Positions 46,961 to 56,436 of a stretch of 64,000 nt of DNA are shown piece after piece. The notes beneath the pieces were generated by a model. The model made no database searches and had not been told where the DNA came from. It saw only the letters and a list, made by a program, of their open reading frames with translations. The stretch lies in the NCBI RefSeq assembly GCF_011765465.1, contig NZ_CP050265.1, positions 1,426,001-1,490,000 on the forward strand. Direction: 5' to 3'. Both the position numbers and the translations under genes were made by a program. How positions within the stretch are numbered: the first letter of the stretch is position 1; the number at the start of each line of letters is the position of its first letter. The DNA comes from Erythrobacter sp. (GTDB taxonomy: Bacteria; Pseudomonadota; Alphaproteobacteria; Sphingomonadales; Sphingomonadaceae).

Positions 46961-49900
46961 ATGTGGCTTGCAGACGTTTCGATCCGGCGACCGGTATTCG
47001 CGACGATGCTGATCGCTTCGCTCGTCGTACTTGGCTTGGTCTCGTTCAACCGCCTCGGGGTCGACCTCTTTCCTGAGGTAGAGTTTCCATACGTCTCTGT
47101 AACAACCGCTCTGCCGGGCGCTTCTCCGGGCACCATGGAAACCGAAGTCACCGACGTCATAGAGGAACAGCTCAACACGATCGCCGGCTTGCGCCAGATG
47201 CGATCGATTAGCGCCGAGGGTGTAAGCATCGTCAATCTCGAGTTCGAGCTGGAGGAGGATGCCGACCTCAAGGCGCAGGAAGTACGCGACAAGATGTCGC
47301 GGCTGGCGGCCGATCTGCCGGACGATTCCGAACCGCCGGTGATCGAGAAGGTTGATCCCGATGCCGCGCCGATCCTGTCGGTTCTCCTGTCAGGCGACAT
47401 GCCCATCCGCAACCTGACCACTTTTGCTGATGAGGAGGTGAAAGAGCGATTGCAGCGCGTGCCCGGCGTCGGTTCGGTCGAGCTGGTTGGCGGGCGAGAA
47501 CGCGAAATGCGCATATGGCTCGATGCGGCTGCGATGCGCGCGCGCGGAGTAACGGCAGACGATGTGCTCGGCGCGATCCAACGCGAGAATGCCGAACTGC
47601 CCGGTGGTCGCCTGGTTACCGAGGGGCGCACGCGCCAGTTCGGCATCCGCACCCTTGCCGAAGCACGAACGGCGGCGGAATTTGCCGCAATACCGATCCT
47701 TTACCGGCCCAATGGACAGACTGTTCGGATCGGCGATGTAGGGCGCGTCGAGGACTCCATTGAAGACGAGGAGAGCTATGCCCAGCTCGATGGGGAACCG
47801 GGCGTTGTTCTCGAAGTCCGCAAGCAAAGCGGCGAGAACACGGTCGCGGTGGCAGAACAGATCCGCGCAGAAATCGAAAGCATCCGGACCACCGCTCCCA
47901 AGGGTGTCAATTTCATCATCGCTCGCGACACATCTCGCTTCATTGAGCAGGCCATTGGCGACGTGCTGTTCGACCTGTTCATTGCCGTGGTGCTGGTGGT
48001 GGCGGTGACATTCCTGTTTCTCCTTAGCTGGCGCGCAACGGTCATCGTGCTGCTCGCCATTCCGACCTCGATTGTCGCAACCTTTGTTGCCTTCGCGGCT
48101 TTCGATTTTACCGTTAACATGGTCACGTTGCTGGCGCTGACAGTCGCTATCGGCCTGTTGGTCGACGATGCCATCGTTGTGGTTGAGGCGGTCCAGAACG
48201 ACGTTGATGAAGGGAAAGATGCTACCGAAGCCGCCCACACCGCAACCAGACGAGTGGCCTTGGCCGTACTGGCAGGCACATTCGCAACGCTGGCGGTGTT
48301 TGTGCCGATCGCCTTCATGGAAGGAATTGTTGGTCGTTTCTTCTTTCAATACGGTCTGGCAATCGTCTTTTCGGTCAGCGTGTCGATGCTGGTCGCCTTC
48401 ACGCTCACACCGGCACTATCGGCAAGGTTGCTGCGCCCCGAACATGCGGAAAGTGGCTGGCTCGGACGCATTGAACGGTTCCATATCGGGATGCGTCAAC
48501 GCTACGAATGGCTCGTGTCCTGGGCGATAAACCGCCGTTATCTGGTGCTTGGGGGCGCGCTCGCTAGCGTGCTGATCGGCGGATTTTTTGCTGCGCTCGT
48601 TCCAAGCACCTTCATGTCCACCACGGACCGATCCGAATTCCTTGCGACGGTGAAGCTCCCTCAGGGCACAGGGGTTTCCGAAGCGAAGAAGGCGGCAGAG
48701 CAGGTCGATTCCTCGCTGCGCCAGAATTCGGAAGTCGAACTCGTTTTCGTGAGTGCAGGCAGCGGAACCAATCCGAAGATCAACGAACTGGACATATATG
48801 TCGGACTGACGCCCAAGCGGTCGCGCGAGGCGACGCAGGACGACGTGATGACCTTCGCGCGGAACGAGATACTAGGAGATGTTCCGGCAGCACGGGAGGT
48901 GACCGTGGAGGAGGTTCCATGGGTATCGGGTGCCGGGGTCGGACAGACTGCAATTGAATTGATCATAACCGGACCGGACATCACAGCCATCAACGAATAC
49001 GCGCGGTGGCTGGAGGGCGAGCTTGCCGCACGATCCGAATTTGTCGACGTACGCTCGTCTTACGAAGGTGGCAGGCCGGAACTGCAAATCGTTCTCGACC
49101 GCGACCGAGCCGCCGATCTCGGGATTTCGGCGCGCAGCCTTGCCGCCGCATCGCGAACGCTGGTTGGCGGAAGCGATGCAGGCACGTTCGAAGCTGATGG
49201 ACGTCGCTATGACATTCGCGTGCGCCTGGAGGAAAGTGGACGACAGGGGCTTGGCGATGTCGAGGCACTTCCGCTCAGGACTGGACAGGGCACACTGGTC
49301 GATCTGGCTGCCATTGCCGATGTTGACGTTGCGTTGAGCGCTGCGGAAATCGAGCGCATCGATCGATCGCGTCAGATTTCAGTGCTCGCCAATACCGCTC
49401 CCGGTGTGGCGCTTAGCGTTGCCGTGGCTGACGTGGAGGAGTTGCTTACCGCCAATCCGCCACCTGCCGGGCTGGCGACGCGAATGGAAGGCACTGCCCG
49501 TCGCCTCGCCGAAACCAGCGAGGCGATTATCTTTGCATTCGCGCTTGCAATCGTCGCGCTCTACATTGTGCTCGCCAGCCAGTTCAACAGCTTCGGGCAA
49601 CCCATTATCATCATGCTTACGGCACCACTGTCGTTCTCTGGTGCCTACTTCCTGATGTGGGCATCGGGCCAGGAAATGAGCCTGTTCGCGCAAATCGGCA
49701 TGATCGCTCTGATGGGGATTGTGATGAAAAACGGTATCTTGCTGGTCGATCTCGCCAATCGGTATTGCGAAGCTGGAAAGGATGCGGCTTCGGCAATGCG
49801 CGACGCCGCGCCAGAACGCTTACGACCCGTCCTTATGACCGCGCTTGCCGCCGTATTCGGGATGCTACCAGTAGCGCTGGCGCAGTCAGATGCAGCCGAG

Positions 49901-50053
49901 TGGCGCAATGCTATGGGCTTCATCATCATCGGCGGGCTGACCACTTCGACTTTCCTGACTCTGCTGGTCGTCCCGGCAGCCTACGCGGCGGCCTCGGACC
50001 TACGAAGTGTCGTGACCAAATTCCGACCCCCGTTTGTGCAGAGACCGTCGTAG
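46961..50053 (+). CDS. HAE1-type RND multidrug efflux pump
   Basis: A 1030-residue inner-membrane transporter. It begins MWLADVSIRRPVFATMLI, has 12 helices and two large periplasmic loops, and contains the helix-4 proton-relay motif LLVDDAIVVVEAV with the Asp pair. ATG 46961 lies 1 nt after the adaptor stop. No metal Met-triad. With the MarR, hydrolase and thioesterase genes it forms one detoxification unit: modify or hydrolyse, then export. Confidence 0.93.
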   Translation: MWLADVSIRRPVFATMLIASLVVLGLVSFNRLGVDLFPEVEFPYVSVTTALPGASPGTMETEVTDVIEEQLNTIAGLRQMRSISAEGVSIVNLEFELEEDADLKAQEVRDKMSRLAADLPDDSEPPVIEKVDPDAAPILSVLLSGDMPIRNLTTFADEEVKERLQRVPGVGSVELVGGREREMRIWLDAAAMRARGVTADDVLGAIQRENAELPGGRLVTEGRTRQFGIRTLAEARTAAEFAAIPILYRPNGQTVRIGDVGRVEDSIEDEESYAQLDGEPGVVLEVRKQSGENTVAVAEQIRAEIESIRTTAPKGVNFIIARDTSRFIEQAIGDVLFDLFIAVVLVVAVTFLFLLSWRATVIVLLAIPTSIVATFVAFAAFDFTVNMVTLLALTVAIGLLVDDAIVVVEAVQNDVDEGKDATEAAHTATRRVALAVLAGTFATLAVFVPIAFMEGIVGRFFFQYGLAIVFSVSVSMLVAFTLTPALSARLLRPEHAESGWLGRIERFHIGMRQRYEWLVSWAINRRYLVLGGALASVLIGGFFAALVPSTFMSTTDRSEFLATVKLPQGTGVSEAKKAAEQVDSSLRQNSEVELVFVSAGSGTNPKINELDIYVGLTPKRSREATQDDVMTFARNEILGDVPAAREVTVEEVPWVSGAGVGQTAIELIITGPDITAINEYARWLEGELAARSEFVDVRSSYEGGRPELQIVLDRDRAADLGISARSLAAASRTLVGGSDAGTFEADGRRYDIRVRLEESGRQGLGDVEALPLRTGQGTLVDLAAIADVDVALSAAEIERIDRSRQISVLANTAPGVALSVAVADVEELLTANPPPAGLATRMEGTARRLAETSEAIIFAFALAIVALYIVLASQFNSFGQPIIIMLTAPLSFSGAYFLMWASGQEMSLFAQIGMIALMGIVMKNGILLVDLANRYCEAGKDAASAMRDAAPERLRPVLMTALAAVFGMLPVALAQSDAAEWRNAMGFIIIGGLTTSTFLTLLVVPAAYAAASDLRSVVTKFRPPFVQRPS

Positions 50054-50270
50054 GAAGGCGCGCTGGATTCGTCGGTACCAGTTTTTGTGATCTGCGCGCG
50101 GTCGAACAGATATTGCCAGCTTTCCACCCCAATCTCGGTCATTCGCCGAAGCTGCGAGGCCAGAGAACCAGACGGTCGGCTTTAAGGAACTCCTTTGGGA
50201 GGCTCGAAGGTCCGAAATTGGGGCGCGAAGCGGACATCCGCGTCTATGGATCGTCTCGCAGTAAGCCTAG

Positions 50271-50600
50271 CTATGCCACCGCGTCCAACCCGTTGCGCCG
50301 AATAATCGACAGCAACCGCAGCGCCGGACCGCCCGGTTTCTTCGCTCCGCGCTCCCAGTCGGACACAAGGTTCTTCGACACGTTGAGGTAACGCGCAAAT
50401 ACCGGCTGCGAGACATGCTCCGCCTCACGGATCGCCTTGATCTCGTCGGGCGACAGCGCAGGCGCAGGCGCAAGGCAGGCCTCATCGAATTCGCGCATGG
50501 TGCGTTTGTCGATGCTGCCCGCCTCGTGGAGGCCTTCCATCATTTCATGGACAGCCGCCATCGCTTCGCTTTTGTAGGTCTTTGCCTTAGCCTTGCTCAT
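50271..50600 (-). CDS. HTH antitoxin of a type II toxin-antitoxin pair
   Basis: A 109-residue protein with a Lys-rich N-terminus and an XRE-type helix-turn-helix (LSPDEIKAIREAEHVSQPVFARYLNVSKNLVSDWERGAKKPGG), as in HigA/NadS-like antitoxins. It overlaps the toxin gene by 14 nt, downstream of it, the reverse of the common antitoxin-first order but typical of HigBA-like pairs. Confidence 0.85.
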   Translation of the reverse strand: MSKAKAKTYKSEAMAAVHEMMEGLHEAGSIDKRTMREFDEACLAPAPALSPDEIKAIREAEHVSQPVFARYLNVSKNLVSDWERGAKKPGGPALRLLSIIRRNGLDAVA

Positions 50601-50985
50601 CGTCTATCACCTCGACCAATCGGCCTGCTTCAACTTCCGTTTCGATCTCGTCATCACCAAGCTCCAGCATGATGCTGGCGGCCTTGCGATAGACCTTCAA
50701 TTCCGCCGCGCTCAAATTTGCCTTGGCGCTCTTAGCGAAGGCAAACACGAATACGGCCCTCTCGCCCGAGCGGAAGAACAGGATCGAGCGATAGCCGCCC
50801 GACTTGCCTCCGCCCTGGCGCGCGATGCGTTGCTTGATGAGGCCACTGCCGAGATCAGCATCGATCAGGCCGCTCTCGGCCCGACGTACGGCATCAGCAA
50901 GCGTTGCATCGCTGATCTTTTCCTTTGCTGCAAACTTGGCGAACCAGCGGTTTGCGTAAATGCGTGTGCGCCGGTCTCTAGTCAT
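50587..50985 (-). CDS. RelE/HigB-like toxin
   Basis: A 132-residue protein with RIYANRWFAKFAAKEKISDATLADAVRRAE and GGKSGGYRSILFFRSGERAVFVFAFAKSAK. This is the RelE-fold group (PF06296-like) that pairs with a downstream HTH antitoxin; it likely cleaves mRNA on the ribosome. ATG 50985 lies inside the end of the recombinase gene (8-nt overlap), so expression is coupled to the integrases. Confidence 0.83.
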   Translation of the reverse strand: MTRDRRTRIYANRWFAKFAAKEKISDATLADAVRRAESGLIDADLGSGLIKQRIARQGGGKSGGYRSILFFRSGERAVFVFAFAKSAKANLSAAELKVYRKAASIMLELGDDEIETEVEAGRLVEVIDDEQG

Positions 50986-52216
50986 ACAGCAGCGCCGATC
51001 TATCACACATAGTATGATGGTTCAATGAACGGTTCGAACCCATCATTTCTTCGATCAGGTCGCCGATGCGCTGCCCGGCCTCGATCACCGGCCCATCGTC
51101 CAGATGGGCGTAGCGAGCCGTGGTGGTCACATGTCTGTGTCCCAACAGCTTGCCGATCATCGGGAGAGTTTCGGAGCGGGCGGCGGCGTGGCTGGCGAAG
51201 CTATGGCGAAGATCGTGCAGCCGCACCCCATGTAGCCCCGCCTCTTCGCGGACGTCTTTCCATAGACAATCGATATCGACTTTTCTGCCAGTTTTCGGGT
51301 TAAAGAACACTTCCGGACGGCGCTTGTGACGTGGAAGGCATTTGATGATGGTCCAGGCGGCTTCGCCCAGCCAAACTGTGCGCGGTCCGGTTTTGCTGTC
51401 GGTCAAGAGCAAGCGGCGGCTTTTGACCTCGCTCCATGTCAGCCCGGTGATTTCCGATCGGCGGCATCCGGTCAGGATCAAGAGCTGTAATGCTGCGCAA
51501 TGAACCGGTCTCGATCTACGGTGTTTGTCTATCGCCGCACCAAGGCGCCGAAACTCCTGATCGGACAGAAACCGTTCACACTTGCGCCGCCTGTTCATCC
51601 GTATCGACGAGCACGGGTTCGAGCCTTCTGGCTTGACGCCCCACTCCTCGGCTTTGTTGAACATCGCCCGCAGGATCTCGCACGAACGGTTTGCCGCGCC
51701 CGGGCCTCCAACTTCAGTCACACGGTTAAACCACTCCTGCACATGGGACTGCTCAATCTCATCGAGGAACATCCCCGTAAACGCCGATTGGAGATAATTC
51801 TGACGATACAGCCCATGCGTGTGCAGGGTCGATGTCTTCCAGCTTGGCGAGACCTTGCGCCAGTAGTTATCGAGAAAATCAGTAAAGAGCGGCACCTTGC
51901 GGCGCTTCTTGCGCCTCTCTGCCGGGTTCTGACCTACCTGAGCGCGCAGAAGTACGCGCCGCGCAACATCCATCGCCTGTGCTTCGCTCAGTATCTTGGC
52001 GTTGCCAATCGTAACGGTCCGCGTACGCCCCTGCATTGCCGCCTGAACCATGTAGATGGTGCGTCCACTCGCATAGTAGCGCGTCCCGAAACCCGGCAAG
52101 CGCCTCGACCAGACTATTCGGCGCAGTTTGCTGTCGCCTTTAGTTTTGCCGACCACGCCGATACGCGCAGTTCCAAGTTCTTCGGTGACGATGGTCTGGA
52201 GGGTCAGCGCGTTCAT
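50978..52216 (-). CDS. Tyrosine recombinase/integrase, second of tandem pair
   Basis: A 412-residue phage-type integrase. It has an N-terminal arm-binding DUF4102-like region, an SAM-like core-binding domain and a catalytic domain with Arg (TGCRRSEI), HDLRHSFASH, GHRHVTTTARYAH (His and Tyr). All catalytic residues are present. It overlaps the upstream recombinase by 4 nt and the toxin gene downstream by 8 nt. Probable integrase of a genomic island or ICE cargo. Confidence 0.93.
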   Translation of the reverse strand: MNALTLQTIVTEELGTARIGVVGKTKGDSKLRRIVWSRRLPGFGTRYYASGRTIYMVQAAMQGRTRTVTIGNAKILSEAQAMDVARRVLLRAQVGQNPAERRKKRRKVPLFTDFLDNYWRKVSPSWKTSTLHTHGLYRQNYLQSAFTGMFLDEIEQSHVQEWFNRVTEVGGPGAANRSCEILRAMFNKAEEWGVKPEGSNPCSSIRMNRRRKCERFLSDQEFRRLGAAIDKHRRSRPVHCAALQLLILTGCRRSEITGLTWSEVKSRRLLLTDSKTGPRTVWLGEAAWTIIKCLPRHKRRPEVFFNPKTGRKVDIDCLWKDVREEAGLHGVRLHDLRHSFASHAAARSETLPMIGKLLGHRHVTTTARYAHLDDGPVIEAGQRIGDLIEEMMGSNRSLNHHTMCDRSALLYD

Positions 52217-53463
52217 TGGCCTACTCCGATCAGGTTCGCGATCGATCCCGACACGCGCTCGGCAGCATCGGCGATGACCTCATCGGACAAATGCGCATAG
52301 CGCGAAGTCGTCTCAGCCAAAGCGTGACCGAGCAGCTTGCCGATCACCATCAGCGAGAGATTATCGCGGATGGCGGTCGAGGCGAAGCTGTGGCGAAGAT
52401 CGTGGAGGCGAACATCAGGCAGCGCAGCACGGTTCCGGATTTCCGGCCAAAACATGCTCAACTTGGCAGGCTTGCTTGCGTTGCGAACCGATGGAAAGAC
52501 CAACCCCGTCGGCTTGCGATCCGGGATCGATGCGATCACTTCGATAGCTTGTCGGTTGAGGTAGATGATTTTCGCGCCAGTCTTGCTGTCCGGCAGCATC
52601 AGACGCGGCTCTTGCACCCATTCCCAGCGCAGTATCTCGATCTCCCCGCAGCGCGCACCTGTGTAGATCAGCAAACGTATCGCAGCGACGACAGTCGAGC
52701 GTTCGGTTTCAAAGTGGCTTAACGCGGTCGCGAGTTGACCGTACTCACGGGGAGAGAGGAAACGCTCCATCCGCTTGCGCTTGTAACGAGGTGTCCCTCT
52801 GCAAGGGTTCGATCCACGGCGGCGATATCCGAGTTTCTCGGCATAGCCCATCATCACCGAGAGGATCGGGATGGTTCGATTGAAAGCACCTGTCCTCTCG
52901 GCGAAGCCGTCACGCCAGAACGCAATATCGGCCTTGGTGATTTCATCGACGCGGCGATCACCGAAGGTTGGGATGATGTCCCGATCAATCCCGGTTCGGT
53001 TCCGCTTGCGCGTGCTTGGTTTCCAATGGTGGGCATAGTCAGCCCAGAAACGCTCAGCGTATTCGCGCATTAGCGGCGCTTGCTTTGCGCGCGACCTATT
53101 TGTCTTGCGCGAAGGCAGGCCATCGAGCGCCACTTCCGCCAGCTTTTCTCGCGCAAGTCGCCGCGCTTCACTTGCGGTATTCTGCTTAGTCGTTCCAAGC
53201 GAGACGCGGCGCTGCTTGCCACGCTGGCGGAACATCACGAACCAGCTTCGGCGCCCCGAGGGATGCACCCGCAGCCCAAAACCGGGCAGATCGCTATCCC
53301 AATATTCAATCATCCGTTTGCCAGGTCTGCGCCGAACGATATTGCCGTTCAGCCTTGCATGCTGGATGCTCTGCTCACCCTTATCCTCGCGCTCGCGTGG
53401 CACTGCGGAAAGGGCATGATTCGGGTTTGATTGTTGCGGTAACATATGGCCATTTCGGTCCAT
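52213..53463 (-). CDS. Tyrosine recombinase/integrase, first of tandem pair
   Basis: A 416-residue integrase with DUF4102-type N-terminus (IEYWDSDLPGFGLRVHPSGRRSWFVMFR), and catalytic residues in TGARCGEI, HDLRHSFAST and GHALAETTSRYAH. It is a diverged homologue of the following gene, not a copy. The 4-nt overlap makes a two-integrase operon, an arrangement seen in some islands where both enzymes are needed. The start could be ATG 53463 or the Met six codons later. Confidence 0.92.
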   Translation of the reverse strand: MDRNGHMLPQQSNPNHALSAVPREREDKGEQSIQHARLNGNIVRRRPGKRMIEYWDSDLPGFGLRVHPSGRRSWFVMFRQRGKQRRVSLGTTKQNTASEARRLAREKLAEVALDGLPSRKTNRSRAKQAPLMREYAERFWADYAHHWKPSTRKRNRTGIDRDIIPTFGDRRVDEITKADIAFWRDGFAERTGAFNRTIPILSVMMGYAEKLGYRRRGSNPCRGTPRYKRKRMERFLSPREYGQLATALSHFETERSTVVAAIRLLIYTGARCGEIEILRWEWVQEPRLMLPDSKTGAKIIYLNRQAIEVIASIPDRKPTGLVFPSVRNASKPAKLSMFWPEIRNRAALPDVRLHDLRHSFASTAIRDNLSLMVIGKLLGHALAETTSRYAHLSDEVIADAAERVSGSIANLIGVGQ

Positions 53464-53972
53464 CGATTTGCTCCTCGTTTTTGAGGATCAAATTCGAGCA
53501 AGATACTGGTAAACAATATCTTTCTGCATCAGCGATGCGTACGGTGTGCCATCCCTCTACAATTGCGCGGGCCGACCCAGAAATGATTGCGGCTCTCTGA
53601 TCGTGGGGCTTGGCAATCCTTGCCAAAGGAGCGTGAGCAACCTTTCGCACGAACCGGTGCCTGCGAGCGGTCATGTCGAAGCTACACCCTCAACAAGAGG
53701 CAGCACCTGCGCAAGAGGGACCGGCAAAGGACCAAGTGTGAAGCGGCGGGAACGGGACCTGTCGGTCCTGCCGCGCGCGCTGGTCCGACCCGGTCGCGGT
53801 GCGCAAGTGCGTGCGGGGCCCGGAACAAAGACACCGCGCCCGCAGGAGCACCGCCGCAGGTGGTGCGGGACCGAGCGCGTCACCAGCCCCGCTCCACATC
53901 CCGCCCTCCTCTTCCACCAGCGAACACGAAAAAAGGGCAGGAACCGTCACCGGCTCCCGCCCTAGTGGACGC
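53464..53972. other. Non-coding region upstream of the integrase operon
   Basis: About 500 nt with no credible gene on either strand. It should contain the integrase promoter and possibly the attachment site of the island, but no diagnostic core repeat could be assigned by eye. A minus-strand intrinsic terminator lies at its right edge (53929-53962). Confidence 0.4.
53929..53962 (-). terminator. Intrinsic terminator after the 73-residue gene
   Basis: Read on the minus strand: a GC-rich stem, GGGCGGGAGCC pairing with GGTTCCTGCCC (two G-T wobbles), a 6-nt loop, and a run of six T. It follows the stop of the gene at 53973 by about 10 nt. Confidence 0.85.
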
Positions 53973-54194
53973 TCAGAACTCGTCGAGCATTGCGCCATGC
54001 ACCGTGTGCACCACACGGCTGGCCAGATGTGCTGGCAAGGCGTTGTAGTCACCTTCGTCGAGAGCGAAGTATCCAAGGTCGTCATCCTCGACGACGTGCT
54101 GGTCGAAGAAACTGTGCAAGGCCCGCTGTTCGGCAGTGGCGAGTGCTTCAAAGTAGCTGTTCGAATTCGATTCAATATTGCCAAGTGTAGTCAT
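53973..54194 (-). CDS. Small acidic conserved plasmid-type protein
   Basis: A 73-residue protein: NSNSYFEALATAEQRALHSFFDQHVVEDDDLGYFALDEGDYNALPAHLASRVV. ATG 54194 has a strong AGGAGGT site, so this is a real gene despite its size; the longer open frame is not used. Acidic, no cysteine, no membrane helix. Family unknown. An intrinsic terminator follows. Confidence 0.65.
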   Translation of the reverse strand: MTTLGNIESNSNSYFEALATAEQRALHSFFDQHVVEDDDLGYFALDEGDYNALPAHLASRVVHTVHGAMLDEF

Positions 54195-54537
54195 GATTAC
54201 CTCCTGATGTCTGTCGGTGAGACGACAGGAGGAAGGCGGATGGGCACGGTGCCGGCGGGTCAGGGATCGCCCATAGGGGCGACCGCGAAGCGGCGGTGGG
54301 GGCAACGATTTTGTTGGACCGCAGCGCAAGCGAAGGGAAGTCAAAATGGTGGGGCCCCGCCGTCCTTGACGCGTCGGTGCCAGGCCCGTCATCCTTGAAA
54401 GTCCGTGAGCCAGGCCCCTCCCCCGCCCGATAAAAGCGCCCGTGCCAGTCATCTGCAAAAGGACTTTCCTACAGGGTCTGGCCTGTTCCATTGGAGCCCG
54501 TGGGAGGAACGCGAAAGGGGAGTAAGGACGGACTCCA
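54195..54537. other. Non-coding divergent promoter region
   Basis: About 340 nt between divergent small genes. No convincing ORF. Both neighbours have good ribosome-binding sites, so this region should hold their promoters. Confidence 0.4.
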
Positions 54538-54801
54538 ATGCCATCGAAACGAAGCGCTGTAGCCGCACTCCAGAAGCTGGAGGCTGACCGGCTGGCACTC
54601 GACCAGCGTCAGAAAGAACTCGAACAACAGGCGGCTCTTGAACTGGGCCATGTGATCCTCGGAACGGGCCTCGAAACGTTCTCGAAGAAAGGCCTGGCTA
54701 AAGCGGCCGTGGAGCTCGCAAAGCTGGGGGAGGATGAGGCGTTGAAGCGGCTGGGTGCTTCTATATCTTCTCCTCGCTCTCAACAAACGCCTGTGAAGTA
54801 G
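54538..54801 (+). CDS. Small coiled-coil protein, plasmid backbone type
   Basis: An 87-residue protein with KRSAVAALQKLEADRLALDQRQKELEQQAALELGHVIL, a coiled-coil followed by GLETFSKKGLAKAAVELAKLGEDEALKRLG. The KL-x-E-x-x-x-L...ALELG pattern recurs in small proteins of sphingomonad plasmids (DUF6437-like, from memory). AAGGACGG precedes the start. It ends at a bidirectional terminator facing ssb. Confidence 0.6.
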   Translation: MPSKRSAVAALQKLEADRLALDQRQKELEQQAALELGHVILGTGLETFSKKGLAKAAVELAKLGEDEALKRLGASISSPRSQQTPVK

Positions 54802-54809
54802 AACGATGA

Positions 54810-54842
54810 AAGGGGTCCTGTCCGGCTTGGACAGGACCCCTT
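54810..54842. terminator. Bidirectional intrinsic terminator
   Basis: A 14-bp perfect stem (AAGGGGTCCTGTCC and its complement) with a GGCTT loop, between the 87-residue gene and the 3' end of ssb. A-run and T-run ends fit both directions. Confidence 0.85.
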
Positions 54843-55197
54843 CGGGAGAGAGATCGACGAGAGAGTTCAGTCGATCTCGGGAGCATCCTTGTTGTCGTCG
54901 TTCTCGCCGGAGCCGTTGCCGCGCGAGAGGAAGTCGACCTTGTCGGCGAGGATCTCGGTGCCGTAGCGCGTGACCCCGTCCTTGTCTTCCCACTGGGTGT
55001 AGTGGATGCGGCCCTGGACGCTGACCAGCTGGCCCTTGGTGCAGTACTGCCCGACGGTCTTGGCGAGGCCGTTGAAGCAGGTCACCCGGTGGAACTCGCT
55101 TTCCTTGGCGGTGTAGCCATTCTCGTCCTTGTAGGTCTTGCCGTCTTTGTCCCGTGCAGGGCGATCGGTGACGACGGTGATCCCGGTGACATTGGTG

Positions 55198-55201
55198 CCG
55201 C
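55198..55201. repeat. Target-site duplication CCGC flanking IS copy 2 (left)
   Basis: CCGC at 55198-55201 and 56469-56472 directly flank the IS. Only one copy is needed to restore the ssb frame (KGGTN), proving that it is a 4-bp duplication, the length known for IS407-group elements. Confidence 0.9.
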
Positions 55202-55264
55202 TGACGTGACCCCCTGATTTTCCTCCACGAGCGATTAGAGTCTGGCCTGAAGGAAGGACAGACG

Positions 55265-55531
55265 ATGAAGCGGAAGAGGTTCTCAGAGGAGCAGATCATT
55301 GGGGTGCTGAAGGAAGCGGAGGCGGGCGCGAAGACCGCCGATCTGGCCCGGCGGCACGGGGTGTCTGAAGCGACGATCTACAACTGGAAGGCCAAGTATG
55401 GCGGGCTGGAGGTGTCCGAGGCCCGGCGGCTGCGGGAGCTCGAGAGCGAGAACGCGAAGCTCAAGCGGCTGCTGGCCGATGCGATGCTGGACAACGTGGC
55501 GTTGAAGGATCTGCTCTCAAAAAAGTGGTGA
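55265..55531 (+). CDS. IS3-family transposase OrfA (copy 2)
   Basis: Identical in sequence to the OrfA of copy 1 (88 residues, helix-turn-helix, slippery A-AAA-AAG at 55519-55525 for -1 frameshifting into OrfB). Confidence 0.94.
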   Translation: MKRKRFSEEQIIGVLKEAEAGAKTADLARRHGVSEATIYNWKAKYGGLEVSEARRLRELESENAKLKRLLADAMLDNVALKDLLSKKW

Positions 55532-56436
55532 CGCCCGCCGCGAAGCGAGAAGCTGCCGCACATCTCCAGGCATGTCATGGGATGAGCGAGCGGCGGGCGT
55601 GCCGTGTCATCGATGCCGATCGCAAGAGCGTGCGCTATCGTTCCATCCGGGATGATGACGGCGCGCTGCGTGAGAAGCTGCGTGAGCTGGCCAACCAGCG
55701 GCGCCGGTTCGGCTATCGCCGTTTGCATATCCTGCTGCGCCGGGAGGGCGTGATGATCAACCGCAAGAAGACCCAGCGGCTGTATCGGGAGGGAGGGCTT
55801 GCAGTGAGGCGACGACGCAGCCGCAAGCGCGCTGTCGGCACCAGAGCGCCAGCTCCGGTGCTGGCACTGCCGAACCAGCGCTGGAGCCTGGACTTTGTCC
55901 ATGACCAGATCGCTTCTGGCAGACGGTTCCGGGTGCTCAATGTGGTCGATGACATGACCAGGGAGTGCCTGGCGGCGGTGCCGGATACCTCGATCTCGGG
56001 GCACCGCGTCGTGCGCGAGCTGACCCAGCTAATCGCCCAGCGCGGCAAGCCGGGCATGATCGTTAGCGACAATGGCACCGAACTCACCAGCAATGCCGTG
56101 CTCGCATGGTGCGGCGAGATCGGGGTGGAGTGGCATTACATCGCTCCGGGCAAGCCGATGCAGAACGGCTACGTCGAGAGCTTTAACGGCCGCATGCGCG
56201 ACGAACTGCTGAACGAGACCCTGTTCCTCAGCATGGCCCACGCACGGGTCGAGATCGCTGCTTGGGTCGAGGATTACAACCGGGAGAGGCCACACTCGTC
56301 CCTTGGCTACGCAACCCCGGCGGCGTTCGCCGCCGAACTGGATAAGCAATGGCCTGCTTCGCTACGCCCTACGGGCTCCGCTACGCAGCCCATTGCTTCA
56401 ACCGCGCTGATGCGCAAAACAACCGCCCGGCTCTAA
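55525..56436 (+). CDS. IS3-family transposase OrfB, DDE integrase core (copy 2)
   Basis: 303 residues, with the same DDE core. It differs from copy 1 at one residue: Glu in LYREEGLAV there is Gly here (LYREGGLAV), outside the catalytic motifs. Probably made as OrfAB by frameshifting. Confidence 0.93.
   Translation: MVTPAAKREAAAHLQACHGMSERRACRVIDADRKSVRYRSIRDDDGALREKLRELANQRRRFGYRRLHILLRREGVMINRKKTQRLYREGGLAVRRRRSRKRAVGTRAPAPVLALPNQRWSLDFVHDQIASGRRFRVLNVVDDMTRECLAAVPDTSISGHRVVRELTQLIAQRGKPGMIVSDNGTELTSNAVLAWCGEIGVEWHYIAPGKPMQNGYVESFNGRMRDELLNETLFLSMAHARVEIAAWVEDYNRERPHSSLGYATPAAFAAELDKQWPASLRPTGSATQPIASTALMRKTTARL

Noticed and set aside
53381..53674. Minus-strand frame upstream of the integrase
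   Set aside because: Overlaps the integrase 5' end, no ribosome-binding site and no recognisable domain.
54469..55299. 276-codon minus-strand frame reading across the IS edge and the ssb 3' part
   Set aside because: Reads ssb out of frame and runs into the IS terminus; an artefact of the insertion.
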